64,000 nt of DNA. Source: Aquarana catesbeiana. Its lineage: Eukaryota; Chordata; Amphibia; Anura; Ranidae. The stretch's first letter is position 1. Every line of letters begins with the position of its first letter. The DNA is taken from positions 694,844,700 through 694,908,699 of the forward strand of contig NC_133326.1 in NCBI RefSeq assembly GCF_042186555.1, in the 5' to 3' direction. The position numbers and the translations under genes are program-made. The notes beneath the pieces were generated by a model. It was not told where the DNA came from. It did no database searches and was given only the letters and a program-made list of their open reading frames with translations. This document shows positions 22,108 through 33,433 of this stretch, piece after piece.

Positions 22108-22416
22108 TGTACACCTCTCTACCATATTGTCTAGCATTTTGATAGGCCACTTCATAAGGCAATGTAAACATATAATAATTTAATTTAAAACAAAACATAC
22201 ATCTATCTCATGCAATATCTTGCAAACATAAGTAGGTTTTTGTCCAGTGAAAGGAAAATGAAAAACATCAAAATTTCACCGGCAATAGGATTATCCATTT
22301 TGTCAAGATCCTTCTGGAAGTGTCGGTGAGTTAAAAAAATTCTAAATAATTACCTGATTTCAGTAAAACCAGTCATATAATTCTGTATTTTATTTGATAG
22401 TTAATTAATGCAAAGA
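22108..22416. repeat. Duplicated block a, copy 1 (right part)
   Basis: 'gtacacctctctaccatattg' and 'tctagcattttgataggcca' match 34699-34745 upstream of the olfactory receptor. Similarity fades after about 22260. Confidence 0.85.
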
Positions 22417-23386
22417 TTAGCCACTTCAATACTGGGCACTTTTACCCCCTTCCTGCCCAGGCCAATTTTCAGCTTTCAGGGCGGTCGCACTTTGAATAAC
22501 AATTGCACGCTCATGCAACGCTGTACCCAAACAAAATTTGTATAATTTCTGGAGGCAGATAGAGCTTTCTTGTGGTGGTATTTAATCACCACTAGATTTT
22601 TTATTTTTTGCTAAACAAATGAAACACCGACAATTTTGAAAAAAAAAAGTGTTTCTTAGTTTCTGTTATAAAATTTTTCTCCTTCACTGATGTGCGTTGA
22701 GGCTACACTGATGGGCACTATTAGGCTGTGCTGATGAGGCAGCACTGGTGGACACTGATGAGGTGGCACTGATACGTAGCACTGATGGACACTAATAGGT
22801 GGCACTAGTATGCAGTAATGCTGGGCTCTGGTAGGTGACACTGATGGGCACTGATAGGCAGCACTGATGGGCAATGATAGGCACTAATAAGCGACACTGA
22901 TGGGCACTGATAGGCAGCACCGATGGGCAATGATAGGCACTAATAGGCGACACTGATGGGTGGCACTGATGGTCACTGATAGATGGCACTGATAAGCAGG
23001 CACTGATGGGCACTGGTGGGCATCACTGGTGGGCACTGACAGGCATCACTGATGGACATCACTGATTGCTGTGAGGAAAGCTGCTTAATGGCTCCCCTCT
23101 CCTCACATTGTAAGTGTGAGGAGAAGAATGCTGATAACAGCACTTCCTATTTACACTGTGATCAGCTGTGATTGGACACAGCTGATCATATGGTAAAGAG
23201 CCTACATCATAGACTCTTTACCGTGATGGGGTGTGTTCGAGCAACACACTGCACCATGGATCACCGTGCTGCACGCCCCCAGGACACGCACAAGTGGCCA
23301 TCCTGAAGGACATCATATGACATCCACTCAGAACAGTGAAACCCCCACCTGGCCGTCAATCTGCTATAGGCCGGGTATTGGTTTAA
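22417..23386. mobile_element. TTAA-family element C with internal minisatellite
   Basis: It starts TTAGCCACTTC (TTAA mutated to TTAG) and ends '...ggtattggTTTAA'. The first about 250 bp are related to element D ('gcaacgctgtac', 'agagctttcttgtggtggtattt'). There is no ORF of interest. Its right end is where the foldback element at 23391 inserted. Confidence 0.75.
22680..23070. repeat. Minisatellite of 'cactgatgggcactgataggcag' type
   Basis: Irregular 10- to 12-bp words (cactgatggg / cactgatagg / gcagcac) are reiterated across about 390 bp inside element C. Open frames over it on the minus strand are a consequence of the repeat. Confidence 0.9.
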
Positions 23387-24225
23387 GACAAAACAATAAA
23401 AAAAATTTGCGCTAGGTGCATAAATAATGAATGAAAATGTGTTAAATTTAAAAAACAGAAAAAACTGTGATGGGAGTCCTGCTGCTAAGCACTATAACCC
23501 CGATATGAGGGCAAGAAAGATGTATATATATTTAAAACAGTGCAGCGCTGGACATATATAAAAGTAAGTTGCTATACTAATCAAAGTAATATTAGTACAA
23601 TCAATATAAGTGATAATGTGCTAATAAAATAGTGTAAGCAATAATGAAGATCCACCAATATATTGCTATCAATCAATGCAATTAAGTGCTTATAGATGCC
23701 AAACTATAAAGTAGTGAAAATGTTCAAATAAAGTGAAAGATCCAAAAAATGTCCGAAAGTAATTATATGGAGAGTGCAGAATCCAGATTCCATACTCCCC
23801 TTGATAGTGCCGCCCGTCACCAGGTGAAAAAATGGAGGCTTACCAGAGAGCCTGCGGCCGCCCTTACTCAGGGGGGTAATACAGGCTTAGTAGATCACCG
23901 CGGATGTCCCGACAGGATGACAGCTGATGACCGTCAGACCTCCTTCCTCCTCCCTAGATAGCTCGTCAGTGGCAGCGGGGGACACACAGGAGAGTGTGAT
24001 CCCAGGATGATTCAAGCAGCAAACACTTCAGCAAGGGTAAGCCATATCAAAAAGAAAAAGGAACTCCCATAGTGTAGAAAGCCAAGTTCCAATTATTAAA
24101 ATAGCAGACATACACTGCATAAAATCGCATATAAGATATATTTAAAAATCCAGCAAGGATATTGAAAAAAGACTCCACTGCCGTTAAAATTGAAATCGCA
24201 CATGCGCGATGCGACTTCACGTTGT

Positions 24226-24253
24226 GACCCTACGGCCGTTTCGTCACAGGGGT
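24226..24253 (-). ncRNA. Degenerate hammerhead-like motif (left arm of foldback 1)
   Basis: Read on the minus strand it has ACCC, then CUGUGAC, GAAAC, GGCC, GUA and GGGU. ACCC/GGGU can form helix I. The CUGANGA core has lost bases and helix II. It looks like the decayed partner of the motif at 24641-24680 on the opposite strand. Confidence 0.3.
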
Positions 24254-24640
24254 GAGAGCCAAGTTTGTAGATCCAGTTAGTCTCGGATCTAGAAATGGTT
24301 CTCTTGCCATTACTGCCACGCCAATGGGGGACGTATTTTTCTACACCAATATTGGTACTAATCGTCATGGATTTTGAGAGAAACAGTTACTTATTGCTCA
24401 CATTTTAAGTTTTACCTTTAATGTCCACTAGATGGCATTGGTTTGAACAGCATGTCATACTCTAGATATGCCTGGCAGCGTTTACGGCTGCTAACTAATA
24501 TGCTAGGCTTCTCTCAATCTGCTTACAAGATAGGAACTAAATCCCAAATGACCAATTGTGTTTTAGCTCTGGTTGGGTTAGCCAATGGCGGTGTTTCTCA
24601 AAGCGCCGTCTGGCTACATAATGCGCATGCGCGATTGCGT

Positions 24641-24680
24641 ACCCCTAATGACGTCAGTTGTGACGAAATGGCCGTAGGGT
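24641..24680 (+). ncRNA. Hammerhead-like motif (right arm of foldback 1)
   Basis: Helix I is ACCC/GGGU. The core CUAAUGA has one substitution from CUGANGA. Helix II is GUCA/UGAC with a GUUG loop, followed by GAAA, a short helix III region and GUA before GGGU. One extra C separates the core from helix II, and the core substitution probably prevents cleavage. Confidence 0.35.
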
Positions 24681-25421
24681 CACAATGTGAACTCGCATCG
24701 CGCATGCGCAATTTCAATTTTAACGGCAGTGGAGTCTTTTTTCAATATCCTTGCTGGATTTTATATATATCTTATATGCGATTTTATGCAGTGTATGTCT
24801 GCTATTTTAATAAATGGAACTTGGCTTTCTACACAATGGGAGTTCCTTTTTCTTTTTGATATGGCTCACCCTCGCTGAAGTGTTTGCTGCTTGAGTCATC
24901 CTGTGATCACACTCTCCTGTGTGTCCCCCGCTGCCACTGACGAGCTATCTAGGAAGAAGGAAGGAGGTCTGATGGTCATCAGCTGTCATCCTGTTGGGAC
25001 ATCCGCGGTGATCTACTAAACCTGTATTGACCCCCCTGAGTAAGGGCGGCCGCAGGCTCTCTGGTAAGCCTCCATTTTTTCACCTGGTGACGGGCGGCAC
25101 TATCAAGGGGAGTATCAAATCTGGATTCTGCACTCTCCATATAATTACTTTTGGACATTTTTTGGATCTTTCACTTTATTTGAACATTTTCACTACTTAA
25201 TTGCATTGAATGATAGCAATATATTGGTGGATCTTCATTATTGCTTACACTATTTTATTAGCACATTATCACTTATATTGATTGTACTAATATTACTTTG
25301 ATTAGTATAGCAACTTACTTTTATATATGTCCAGCGCTGCACTGTTTAATATATATACATTGGTTAAAGACAACTGGACCAAATTGTATTCGTTATGGTG
25401 CATCCTCCATATTGTTTAGCA

Positions 25422-26339
25422 CAGTGGTTCTCAATCATTTTTTATTCTTTGCTGTGACCCCTTGATAAAATTTCCCAAGTTGTGAAGACCTCTTACAGTA
25501 AAATTATTTTCATAGCGTGGGTTGTTAGCACGCAAGGCAAGACAAGTAATTTGCGCCCCTAACCCATTTAGCGCTCCCTAAGTCCCTTCCACTCATACAG
25601 TAATAAAACCCCTTATGGTACATTTTAGGATGTACCACTCTTTGTTCTCCTTTCTTTACCCTTTCCCCATCCCTCTCTCTAGCCGTCTTTCTTGTTCTTT
25701 CTCTTATTCTTTCTCTCCCTTTTTCTTTGTTCACCCCCCTTTTCCTCTCCCTTCCATGTATTCTCTATTTTTATTCCTTCTATTACTCTTTTGTTGGGCG
25801 GTGGGGGAATGGGATGAGTGGCAATGCTGACGGGGAGTTTGGATGAGTGGCAGTGCGGGGGGGAGTTTTAATCAGCCAACTTAGGTGTTCTTGATCAAGG
25901 TCATCAGCTGATCTAAGAACTGTAGTGAGGACTTTTAATGGCAACTATAATCACAGGTAGTGTTACTAACTGTGTCTCCGGCTTCACTGTGTCTCTTTGT
26001 GATGTCTCGCAGCAGTGACACCTATGCCGAAATCAAGAGATAGGGTCTTCTTCAGCCCCTCCCACTTCACATTCCTCACCAGTCAGCTGACCTCTAGTCT
26101 CTGCCCCCCAGCCATGCTGTGAACTGAATGGGCAGCTGCGAAGAGGCTGAGTGGGCGGCCGCATGCTGCAGGAATAGCCCAGCTGGGCGGTCACAGGCTC
26201 CAGGGACAGCCCTGCTGGGTGGCCATGAAAAGGCTGGGAGAGCGGTGTGGGCTTCAGGAATAGCCCAGGATTCGGTGACCCCTGGTAAATTGTGATTCGA
26301 CCCCCGAGGAGGTCCTGACACCCAGGTTGAGAACCACTG
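25422..26339. mobile_element. Non-autonomous hAT element, 918 bp
   Basis: Ends are CAGTGGTTCTCAA and TTGAGAACCACTG, a TIR widespread in vertebrate Charlie-type hATs. It is flanked by gtttagca (25414-25421) and gtctagca (26340-26347), an 8-bp duplication with one mismatch. The interior has C/T-rich and GC-rich stretches and no transposase. Confidence 0.93.
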
Positions 26340-26501
26340 GTCTAGCATATGTGAACCGAAAAGAAAGAGAAAAAATCTCAGCTTTTACTTTTTTTAACCC
26401 TTTTACAACCACCCTACACATACTGTATGTGTGACAGCAAAAGTATGGGCTTGAATATCCACGTGCCATAAATATGTACATATTACATATATCATATATT
26501 A

Positions 26502-26801
26502 CACCCAGCCAAGTCTTGAATTTTAGACTCATTATAGTGGTAGGCTGATTTGACAGGTTTGCTAATCTGACAGAACATTGCAACCGAGTGAGGGTGTCCA
26601 AAAATGTTAGTTGGCGCCTTATAACTATCCGTTTGGCTCTGAGCAGTGCGGGGGTGTACCAAGATGGCTGTTGCCACCTTCTGACTGCAGGCTTTCAAAA
26701 TTGAACATCAAAACAGTCTCACGGTTTCAAAGTACTGTATATAAGCATATATTCTCACTTTATTGCTATAATGAGTCTGAAATTCAAGACTTGCCTGGGT
26801 G
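26502..26801. mobile_element. Palindromic mariner-type MITE, 300 bp
   Basis: The inverted ends CACCCAGCCAAGTCTTGAA... and ...TTCAAGACTTGCCTGGGTG extend about 45 bp. TA flanks both sides (26500-26501, 26802-26803). It is non-coding. Confidence 0.85.
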
Positions 26802-27172
26802 TAACAAGATGTCCTTACAATTCATTTTATTTAGAAAGCCCGAGTAATAAAGTCCGGCCTTTGGCAGCATGTTGTAGACAATGATCCTTGCTCTCTGTTT
26901 GGAAGCTATGGTCTCTCTGCGGAGGTCTAATACAACCCCTGACTGTCAGAGCTAGTACCAGCAGGGATCATGCATTTTGCTGAATGTGAAACTTTAGGTC
27001 TGTCTCATCATGTTAGACCTCGGAAGAGAGATCGCTGCTTCCCAAGGGCCGCAAGTGCCCCTAGAAGGCTATGAATGGGGCCCAACACAAATATTCATAT
27101 GTAATATCTCACATTTACTTGAATGAAACCTGAACACACTTTTTGGTAATCTTATTTTATTAGATTTTTAAA
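26802..27172. repeat. Duplicated block b, copy 1
   Basis: Aligns with 39985-40200: 'gtagacaatgatccttgctctct' and 'aatacaacccctgactgtcagagctag' have counterparts there. Sequence around 27095-27150 reappears at 40905-40930 and 41655-41680 on either side of the CR1-like LINE, which reveals that LINE's insertion. Confidence 0.85.
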
Positions 27173-27174
27173 TA

Positions 27175-27662
27175 CAGTGGAACCTTGGTTAACGAGTAAC
27201 ATGGTTAACAAGCGTTTTGAAAGACGAGCAACTTTTTTTAAAATTCTGACTCGGTTTACGAGTCACAAAAAGAGCAGAATTCAAGCTAACGGGGTGTGCA
27301 GTACCACATTTGGCCAGAGGTGCGGGGGTGCCGGTGACACTCGGAACGGTTCGGAGCCATTCGACAATACTCGGAACCACTCGGAAATACTCTGAAACAC
27401 TCGGAAATACTCCGTTCCCAAGTGTTTCTGAGCCTTTCCAAGGGTTTCTGAGTTCAGCCGAGCTGGTCCCGAGTATTTCCGAGGCTCTCCGGCGTCCCCC
27501 ACCTCTGGCCACATCTGGTATTACATGCAATAGAAGTCAATGTGGAACAAATTATCTTAGTTTCCATTGACTTCTATAGGGAAACTCGCTTTGATATGCA
27601 AGTGCTTTGGATTACAAGCATTCTCTTGGAACGGATTATGCTTGTAATCCAAGGTTCCACTG
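27175..27662. mobile_element. Mariner/Tigger-type MITE, 488 bp
   Basis: TIRs CAGTGGAACCTTGG...CCAAGGTTCCACTG are flanked by TA (27173-27174, 27663-27664). The interior is itself imperfectly palindromic, with repeated 'cactcgga' and 'ccgagt' words. Minus-strand open frames here are repeat by-products. Confidence 0.9.
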
Positions 27663-27838
27663 TATTACAAAAACAAGGAAAAAGAAAGACATTCTCACAT
27701 ACTATATCCAAAAACAAATAGGTAAATCATATATTGTCCAGAAACAAAGGAAAATGTGAGTATAAGCAACTTGATATTCACTTACTATGCCATTTTCTTT
27801 TAAATTATGATTTAAACTAAATTTTAAAATAACATTCC

Positions 27839-29198
27839 TTAACTACTTCCAGACCAGGCCTTTTCTGGCACTTTTTGTCTACATGTTTGCATCAATATTT
27901 TTTGCTAGAAAATTACTTAGAACCCCCTAACATTGTATATTTTTTTTAAAAGCAGAGGCTCTAATGAATAAATTGGTGGTTGTTGCAATTTATTTTGAGT
28001 CACACGGTATTTGCGCAGCGTTTTTTTAAACGCAATTTTTTGTGGAAATAATACATAATACTACACAACCCAATTTCTGTAAAATATAAAAGATGAGGTT
28101 ACTTTGAGTAAATAGATTTCAGATATGTCACGCTTCAAAATTGCGCATGTCAGTCCAATGGCGACAAACGCCATAAATTTTACTATCCATAGGCGACACT
28201 TTAAGAGCCTTTACAGGTTATCACTTTAGTTTTACAGAGCAGGTCTAGGGCTGGAATTACTGCTCATGACCCAATTGCTCACAAGTGTGGGGCGATCGCT
28301 GTTTGCGAGCGAGCACAGGGGGGTGGGGGCACTTTAATTTTTGTTTATAATTATTAAATTATTTGTTTTTATTTATTTTTACACTGTTGCTTTAGTTTTT
28401 TGGGGGTTTTTTTGATAATTTTTATTGCTGTCACAAGGAATTTACACATCTTTGTGACAGCAATAGAGCAATAGGCATGTGACAGGTACTCTTAATGGGG
28501 GCATATGGGGTCTATACAGGGGCGGACTGATAACTCATGGGGCCCCCGGGCAATAGGAGATTATGGGGCCCCCAGGCAATCAGAGATTATGGGGCCACAT
28601 AGTATACACACACAGTATACAATCACACAGTATACACATACATGTACACACAGTATACACAGACATGTTTCTATTGGCTGAGAAGGTACTGGAGAGGTGG
28701 GGCAGCTATAATCTCGGGATTTTTAGACCAAAAGGAAGTCGGTAAGGGACATTTCAGAGACAGATGTAAAAAAAACCACAGATATTTACATACTGTCCCT
28801 GGTTTTACTGAGGCTGGCAACCCTGATGGGGCCCCCTAGTGGCTCAGGGCCCACGGGCAGTGCCTGGGTGGCTCAATGGTCAGTCCACCCCATGGTCTAT
28901 AAGGCCCCAAATCCCTCCTCTGCCCTTAAAAGCATTTAAAACACCAAGATCTGTGTTTTTCTAATGCTTTTGATTTTTTTTAAATGAGCCGTTGACATCC
29001 GGGTAAATCGGAAGTTATGTCAGGTCACCGTATCCGATTATCATAATTGAAAGCTGATCAAATCCTATCTGGGCTTTGTTTGGCTCTCCGACCAGCCAGC
29101 AGACCGGTGGGATGGAAGAGCCTGAAAAAGCTGCGGAGGGTGGCGTGCTTGTAAAAAGCCTCCAGCCACTAGTCAGGTATGTCGCTGGAACTGGTTAA
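27839..29198. mobile_element. TTAA-family element B (with nested hAT)
   Basis: It begins TTAACTACTTCC and ends GGAACTGGTTAA. The interior contains 'gctagaaaattacttagaacccc', 'gcgcatgtcagtccaatggcg' and 'ggcgacactttaa', wording shared with A1 (1500-1820). No transposase. A hAT element is inserted at 28517-28893. Confidence 0.82.
28517..28893. mobile_element. Non-autonomous hAT element nested in element B
   Basis: It starts CAGGGGCGGACTGAT and ends TCAGTCCACCCCAT, imperfect inverted ends. The flanking 8-bp duplication is exact: ggtctata at 28509-28516 and 28894-28901. Confidence 0.9.
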
Positions 29199-29339
29199 AC
29201 TTGGCAGGAAAAAGATATCCACTCATTAAAAGAAAAGAAAACTATCTCATATACCCTCGAGGTTTAGCATTCACATTTCAATACATTTGCACTGTATCAT
29301 AATAATAATACATACATACATAAAGAATAATTATTATTA

Positions 29340-29427
29340 ACATCCCAGAGCCACTGGCCACGCGCATCGGCTCCAGCGACGTGTGAGCCTGCTATAGCTG
29401 TTAAAGGGACCGACGTACAGCTATGTG
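29340..29427. repeat. Fragment of TTAA-family D
   Basis: 'agagccactggccacgcgcatc' through 'aagggaccgacgtacagctatg' matches 21195-21226 plus 22003-22045 of element D without the nested hAT. The preceding 29199-29339 is AT-rich single-copy-looking sequence with no gene. Confidence 0.85.
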
Positions 29428-29429
29428 TA

Positions 29430-29735
29430 TCCCGGAGTATGTGAAGCCATATTGGAACAGGAAGGGGCCATCCCCAAACTGTTCCCACAAAATTGGCAAC
29501 ATGAAATTGTCCAAAATGTCTTGTCCAAAATGTCTTGGTATGCTGACCACACAAATACGCTCCTGGAAGAATGGTCAAATTTTCCCATAGACACACTCCT
29601 AAACCTTATGGACAGCCTTCCCAGAAGAGTTGAAACTGTTATAGCTACAAAGGGTGGGCCAACTCAATATTGAACCCTACGGGCTAAGATTGGGATGCCA
29701 TTAAAGTTCATGTGCGTGTAAAGACAGGTGTCCCA
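29430..29735 (+). mobile_element. Tc1-like MITE fragment
   Basis: 'ctggaagaatggtcaaa', 'cttcccagaagagttgaa' and 'gggccaactcaatattgaaccc' are shared with the palindromic MITE at 61828-62243. The phrase 'aaaatgtcttgtcc' is tandemly duplicated at 29506-29540. The right end '...ggtgtcccaatatgt' approaches a Tc1-like terminus. Only one half of the element is present. Confidence 0.75.
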
Positions 29736-29929
29736 ATATGTTTGAAAGTAGAGTGCATCGGTGCCAACAGCTTGAGTCACATCCTTGCCTTTCAGCGGCA
29801 GCTGTACAGAATTCACAGAGATGTATCACACAGCCTCTGAGGGCCAAGTTTTCCTACATTGTGAATGTAATACTTACTGTATGCTATCCTAATAAAGATG
29901 TTACTGCACTATGTGGCTCTTCTGCCTTT

Positions 29930-30451
29930 CTATATAACAAGACACTAAAACAGGAAAACTCTAAATGTAAATGTATAATGCCTCATTCCTTTGGCATTTG
30001 TGTAGTTGCAGATGGTGGAAAATGACCTGGGCAGATTGGGTGGTGAAGGAGGTTGTGAAGCATATAGAATTCTACACTTCTTATACTTCTACAGTCCTTC
30101 ATCAGTATGGAAACAAGTTTTAATTTATATCCAAACAATTGTTACATACTCCACCTCGATTCCGTGCACATTTTTAGAGATGATGTCTGGATGTAAAAAT
30201 CTACCTTTGAAATCCCCGGCAAACAATGTCAGATCAGCCATCATATATTTTAGTGGCAATAATATACCCCTTACAGTGAATTATTGGATTCTGTTATTGG
30301 CCGAGTTGATCTAAAAAACCTTTTATACATTTACTTCTCCTCTGTGTGATTTATGTTTTGCATTGCTAATTAATCTCATAGCTAGGAATCTTTTAGGAGT
30401 ATTTTCTTTTTAGGCTACATTTCTCCTGACACACACCCTTTATTAATCATA
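29930..30451. repeat. Duplicated block c, copy 2
   Basis: Collinear with 41745-42300 and partly with 6655-6985. Markers are 'aaatgtataatgcctc', 'attgggtggtgaaggagg', 'acaattgttacatac' and 'attgctaattaatct'. 29736-29929 has no recognisable feature. Confidence 0.88.
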
Positions 30452-31242
30452 AAGTAGTTCTAAAGGCAGAAGGTTTTTTTACTTTAATGCATTCTAGGCA
30501 AACCTTCTATGGGCAGCCCCACCCTATACTTACCTGAGCCCGATGTTGATCCAGCATTGCTGCTCTTTCTGTCGCCTCACTGTCAGAGGCAGCGACAGGA
30601 ACCATTGGCTCCGTCTGCTGTTTATCACAGGAGGGGGCAGGGTCAAACAGCACTGTGTGTGTGTCAATGGACACACAGAGTGCAGCTTGGGAGCAAGCCT
30701 GCGTGAGTGCCCCCCATAGCAAGTGGCTTACTATGGGCAGGGCTGGACTGGGATAAAAATTTGGCCCTGGACTTCATCCAGACCAGACCACTTTAATTGT
30801 GCAAACAAGCACAAAAACAGTTTATAAACTATACGCAATTGTGCAAAAAAAACATAAAAAAAAAAAAGTAGCATAACATAAGGAGTCCTCACTAACCTCT
30901 TTTATTATTTCACTTATTCTCCTCTGTATTTTTCTCGTCTTTCTCACATCACTGCGTGAAGTTGAGGGCGAACCAAGAAAACCATTACTTTGACAGGCTT
31001 TCACTGAAACCGGCCCACTGAGCCATCGGCCCACCGGGAAACTCCCTGTAGTCCCAATGGCCAGTACATGCCTGACTATGGGGCACTAAGCAGGGAAAAG
31101 TAGCCAGGAACGCTGGTGGGGCGGGGGGGGGGGCAAGAGAAGAGGAGGATAGGGGCAGCTCTCTGCAAAACTATTGCACAGAGCAGGTAAATAGAAAATG
31201 TTTGTTATTTAAAAAAAAACATTTTTACCTTTATAATCACTT
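30452..31242. mobile_element. MITE with TTAAAG-type ends (with nested hAT)
   Basis: The right end '...cctttataatcactttaa' and the decayed left end 'taaagtagttctaaagg' resemble the MITE at 6986-7450. The paralogous block copy 3 lacks it (42290-42310: 'ttaaacttaaattgaaagc'). A 337-bp hAT is nested at 30738-31074. Confidence 0.72.
30738..31074. mobile_element. Non-autonomous hAT element, 337 bp, exact 8-bp TSD
   Basis: It begins CAGGGCTGGACTGGG and ends 'ggccagtacatgcctg'. It is flanked by actatggg at 30730-30737 and 31075-31082. Confidence 0.9.
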
Positions 31243-31790
31243 TAAATTGAATGCAGTAGAGAATTCCGTGTTCATTGTTACAGCTTTTATCCACTCACCT
31301 ATTTTCCTCAATTGCCTCTGCACATTTGAAATAAATTGCACGCATAAACTGCAAAAACAATATCAGTTGTTTACTGTATAGTATTTTTAGATTTATAATT
31401 CTTCAATAGATATGGATTAAAGGATTTTTTTGCTATTGGTTATGAGTTTGTTAGTACCATCAAAATTGTCTTTGAAGGTTCTCATTTATCCATCCATGAT
31501 AAAGCTAGTAGTAGTTAGTCATATTCAACTGGACTTGTTCTGTGATGTTTGAAAGTTTCCAAGCCACTTTGTCAGCTCTGATAAGTGATAGAAACATACC
31601 CCACAGGAGGGAGATATACCTCAGTCCAATCATCATGGAATGTGTGAAGGCAGAGGTCGATTGTCTAAAATGATGGGTGTTGTGAAGATTGTGGAACCAC
31701 CCTGTTCTAGTCATATAATCCCATCCTATAATCTCATAATGTGGTTTTAACTACCCCATTGATTTCACAATTTATTAGTAATTAGAAAGC
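31243..31790. repeat. Duplicated block d, copy 2
   Basis: Collinear with 42300-42850: 'tgttcattgttacagcttttatc', 'tgtttactgtatagtattt' and 'gtagtagttagtca..ttcaactggacttgtt'. The last third can be read on the minus strand as a partly conserved peptide in both copies, but I do not call a gene. Confidence 0.88.
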
Positions 31791-31864
31791 AATCCCCTTG
31801 TCAGTGCAAATTAATATCAGCTGGATTAGTCTCAACTGATGGCCTATAAAAAGATGTCTCATTA

Positions 31865-31933
31865 CCAAGGTGTCACACAAGAAACATCTCATGATGTTAC
31901 CCATCATGAGATGTTTCTTGTGTGACACCTTGG
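31865..31933. repeat. Perfect 32-bp inverted repeat with 5-bp spacer
   Basis: The arms 31865-31896 and 31902-31933 are exact reverse complements around 'ttacc'. The first arm is the normal leader around the Tc1 start codon. The second arm is an inverted copy that replaces the first few transposase codons. Confidence 0.97.
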
Positions 31934-33433
31934 TGTCTCTCAAGACCTTCGCAACCTTATTGTTGCAAAATATACTGATGACATTGGTTACAGAAGAATT
32001 TCTAAACTTCTAAATGTTCCAGTGAGCACTGTTGGGGCCATAATCTGGAAGTGGAAAGAACATAATTTCACCATAAACCGGCCACAACCAGGTACTCCTC
32101 ACAAGATTTCTGACAGAGGAGTGAAAATTATCAGAAGAGTTGTCCAAGAGCCAAGGACCACTTGTGGAGAGCTTTAGAAAGACCTGGAATTAGCAGGTAC
32201 AATTGTTTCAAAGAAAACAATAAGTAATGCACTCAACCGCCATGGCCTGTATGCATGCTCACCACGCAAGACTCCATTGCTGAAGAAAGAGCACATTGAA
32301 GCTCATTTAAAGTTTGCTGCACAACATTAAGACAAGCCTATGAAAAACTGGGAGAATATGGTCTGATCAGATGAGACCAAAATTGAACTCTTTGGATGTC
32401 GTAATACACACCATGTTTGGAGGTCAAATGGAACATCACCCCAAAAACACCCCCATACCAACAGTGAGGATTAGAGGTGGTAACATCATGGTGTGGAGCT
32501 GTTTTTCAGCATACAGTACAGGCAAACTTCATGTCATTGAAGGAAGGATGGATGGAAAAATGTACCAAGACATTCTTGATAATAATCTGCTGCCATCTAC
32601 CAGGATGATGAAGATGAAACAAGGGTGGACATTTCCGCAAGACAATGGTCCCAAACACAAAGCCAAGGAAACTCTCAATTGTTTTAAAAGAAAGAAAATA
32701 AAGCTGCTAGAATGGCCCAGCCAATCACCTGACTTGAGTCCAATAGACAATCTATTGAAAAAACTAAAGATCAGAGTTCATAGAAGAGGCCCACAGAACC
32801 TGGTCAGATGGAGCATAGATTTTTGAACCACAAACTAGAAAATCACTGCACAGGGTGTGTCTGAGAGTGCAATACATCACATCAGCGACCTGTGATTCAC
32901 TGCTATTGGCTGTATATCGAGGTTCCTTTCTACAACCCTGCAGGGTACAATGCTCATTTTGACAAACATGAGAATGTGTGGCAAATGTTTCTGGTGAGTC
33001 TGAACCCAACGGGGAAGTGGTGGCACATTTATCACATGGTGTGGTGTCGAGATATTTAAGTTTTAGTTGATCATCATGGACCAATTACTGGAAGATATCT
33101 TACTCATTTATGAGACATATGGACTTTATTTATTCATTTGGACTCTATTTTACACTTTCTCACATGGTAATAATTTACTTTGTCACTTTTTGCTTGATTT
33201 TTTATACCGTTTATGCATAGGTTATGATAAGCTTTGATTGCTCTCTTCTCTAGCGCCGCTGTTTATCATATATATCATACTGTATATATTTTGGTGAACT
33301 TTTCTTATATTATAATCTATGGAAATTACTAAAGATCGGAGTTCATAGACGAGGTCCACGGAACCGTCAAGATTTGAAGACTGTCTGGAATAATGGGCCA
33401 AAATCACACCTGAGCAAAGCATGCGACTAGTTT
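31934..33433 (+). pseudogene. Tc1-like transposase (Tc1-B), several stops, N-terminus replaced by a hairpin
   Basis: Recognisable segments are SQDLRNLIVAKY (31940 onward), a helix-turn-helix (GYRRISKLLNVPVSTVGAIIWKWK), a [12 protein letters not shown] segment with a shifted frame (32365), [12 protein letters not shown] (second Asp) and [15 protein letters not shown], where the catalytic Glu is replaced (the usual PIENLW is changed). Stops lie at 32176 and 32329. The C-terminus resumes at 33312 after an insertion. It is inactive. Confidence 0.9.
32803..33311. mobile_element. Composite-repeat insertion in Tc1-B with ~50-bp target duplication
   Basis: The host text at 32749-32802 ('ctaaagatcagagttcatag...') is repeated with substitutions at 33312-33362 ('ctaaagatcggagttcatag...'), after which the transposase continues. 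The inserted 0.5 kb has no ORF and ends 'ctagcgccgctgtttatcatatata', which resembles the outer end of foldback 1 (25330-25352). It is probably the same superfamily. Confidence 0.65.

Larger units (their letters stand above)
23391..25358. mobile_element. Foldback element 1: about 0.73-kb inverted arms, 14-bp target duplication
   Basis: The left arm 23522-24253 and right arm 24641-25357 are near-complete inverted copies, separated by about 390 bp of unique sequence. The outer end is '...agcgctgcactgttt..atatata'. It is flanked by attggtttaagaca (23377-23390) and attggttaaagaca (25359-25372). About 130 bp at the left end ('tttgcgctaggtgc...') lie outside the inverted arm. There is no ORF. The inner end of each arm carries a hammerhead-like core. 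The long target duplication argues against hAT or Tc1 and for a target-primed mechanism; the class is uncertain. Confidence 0.85.
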
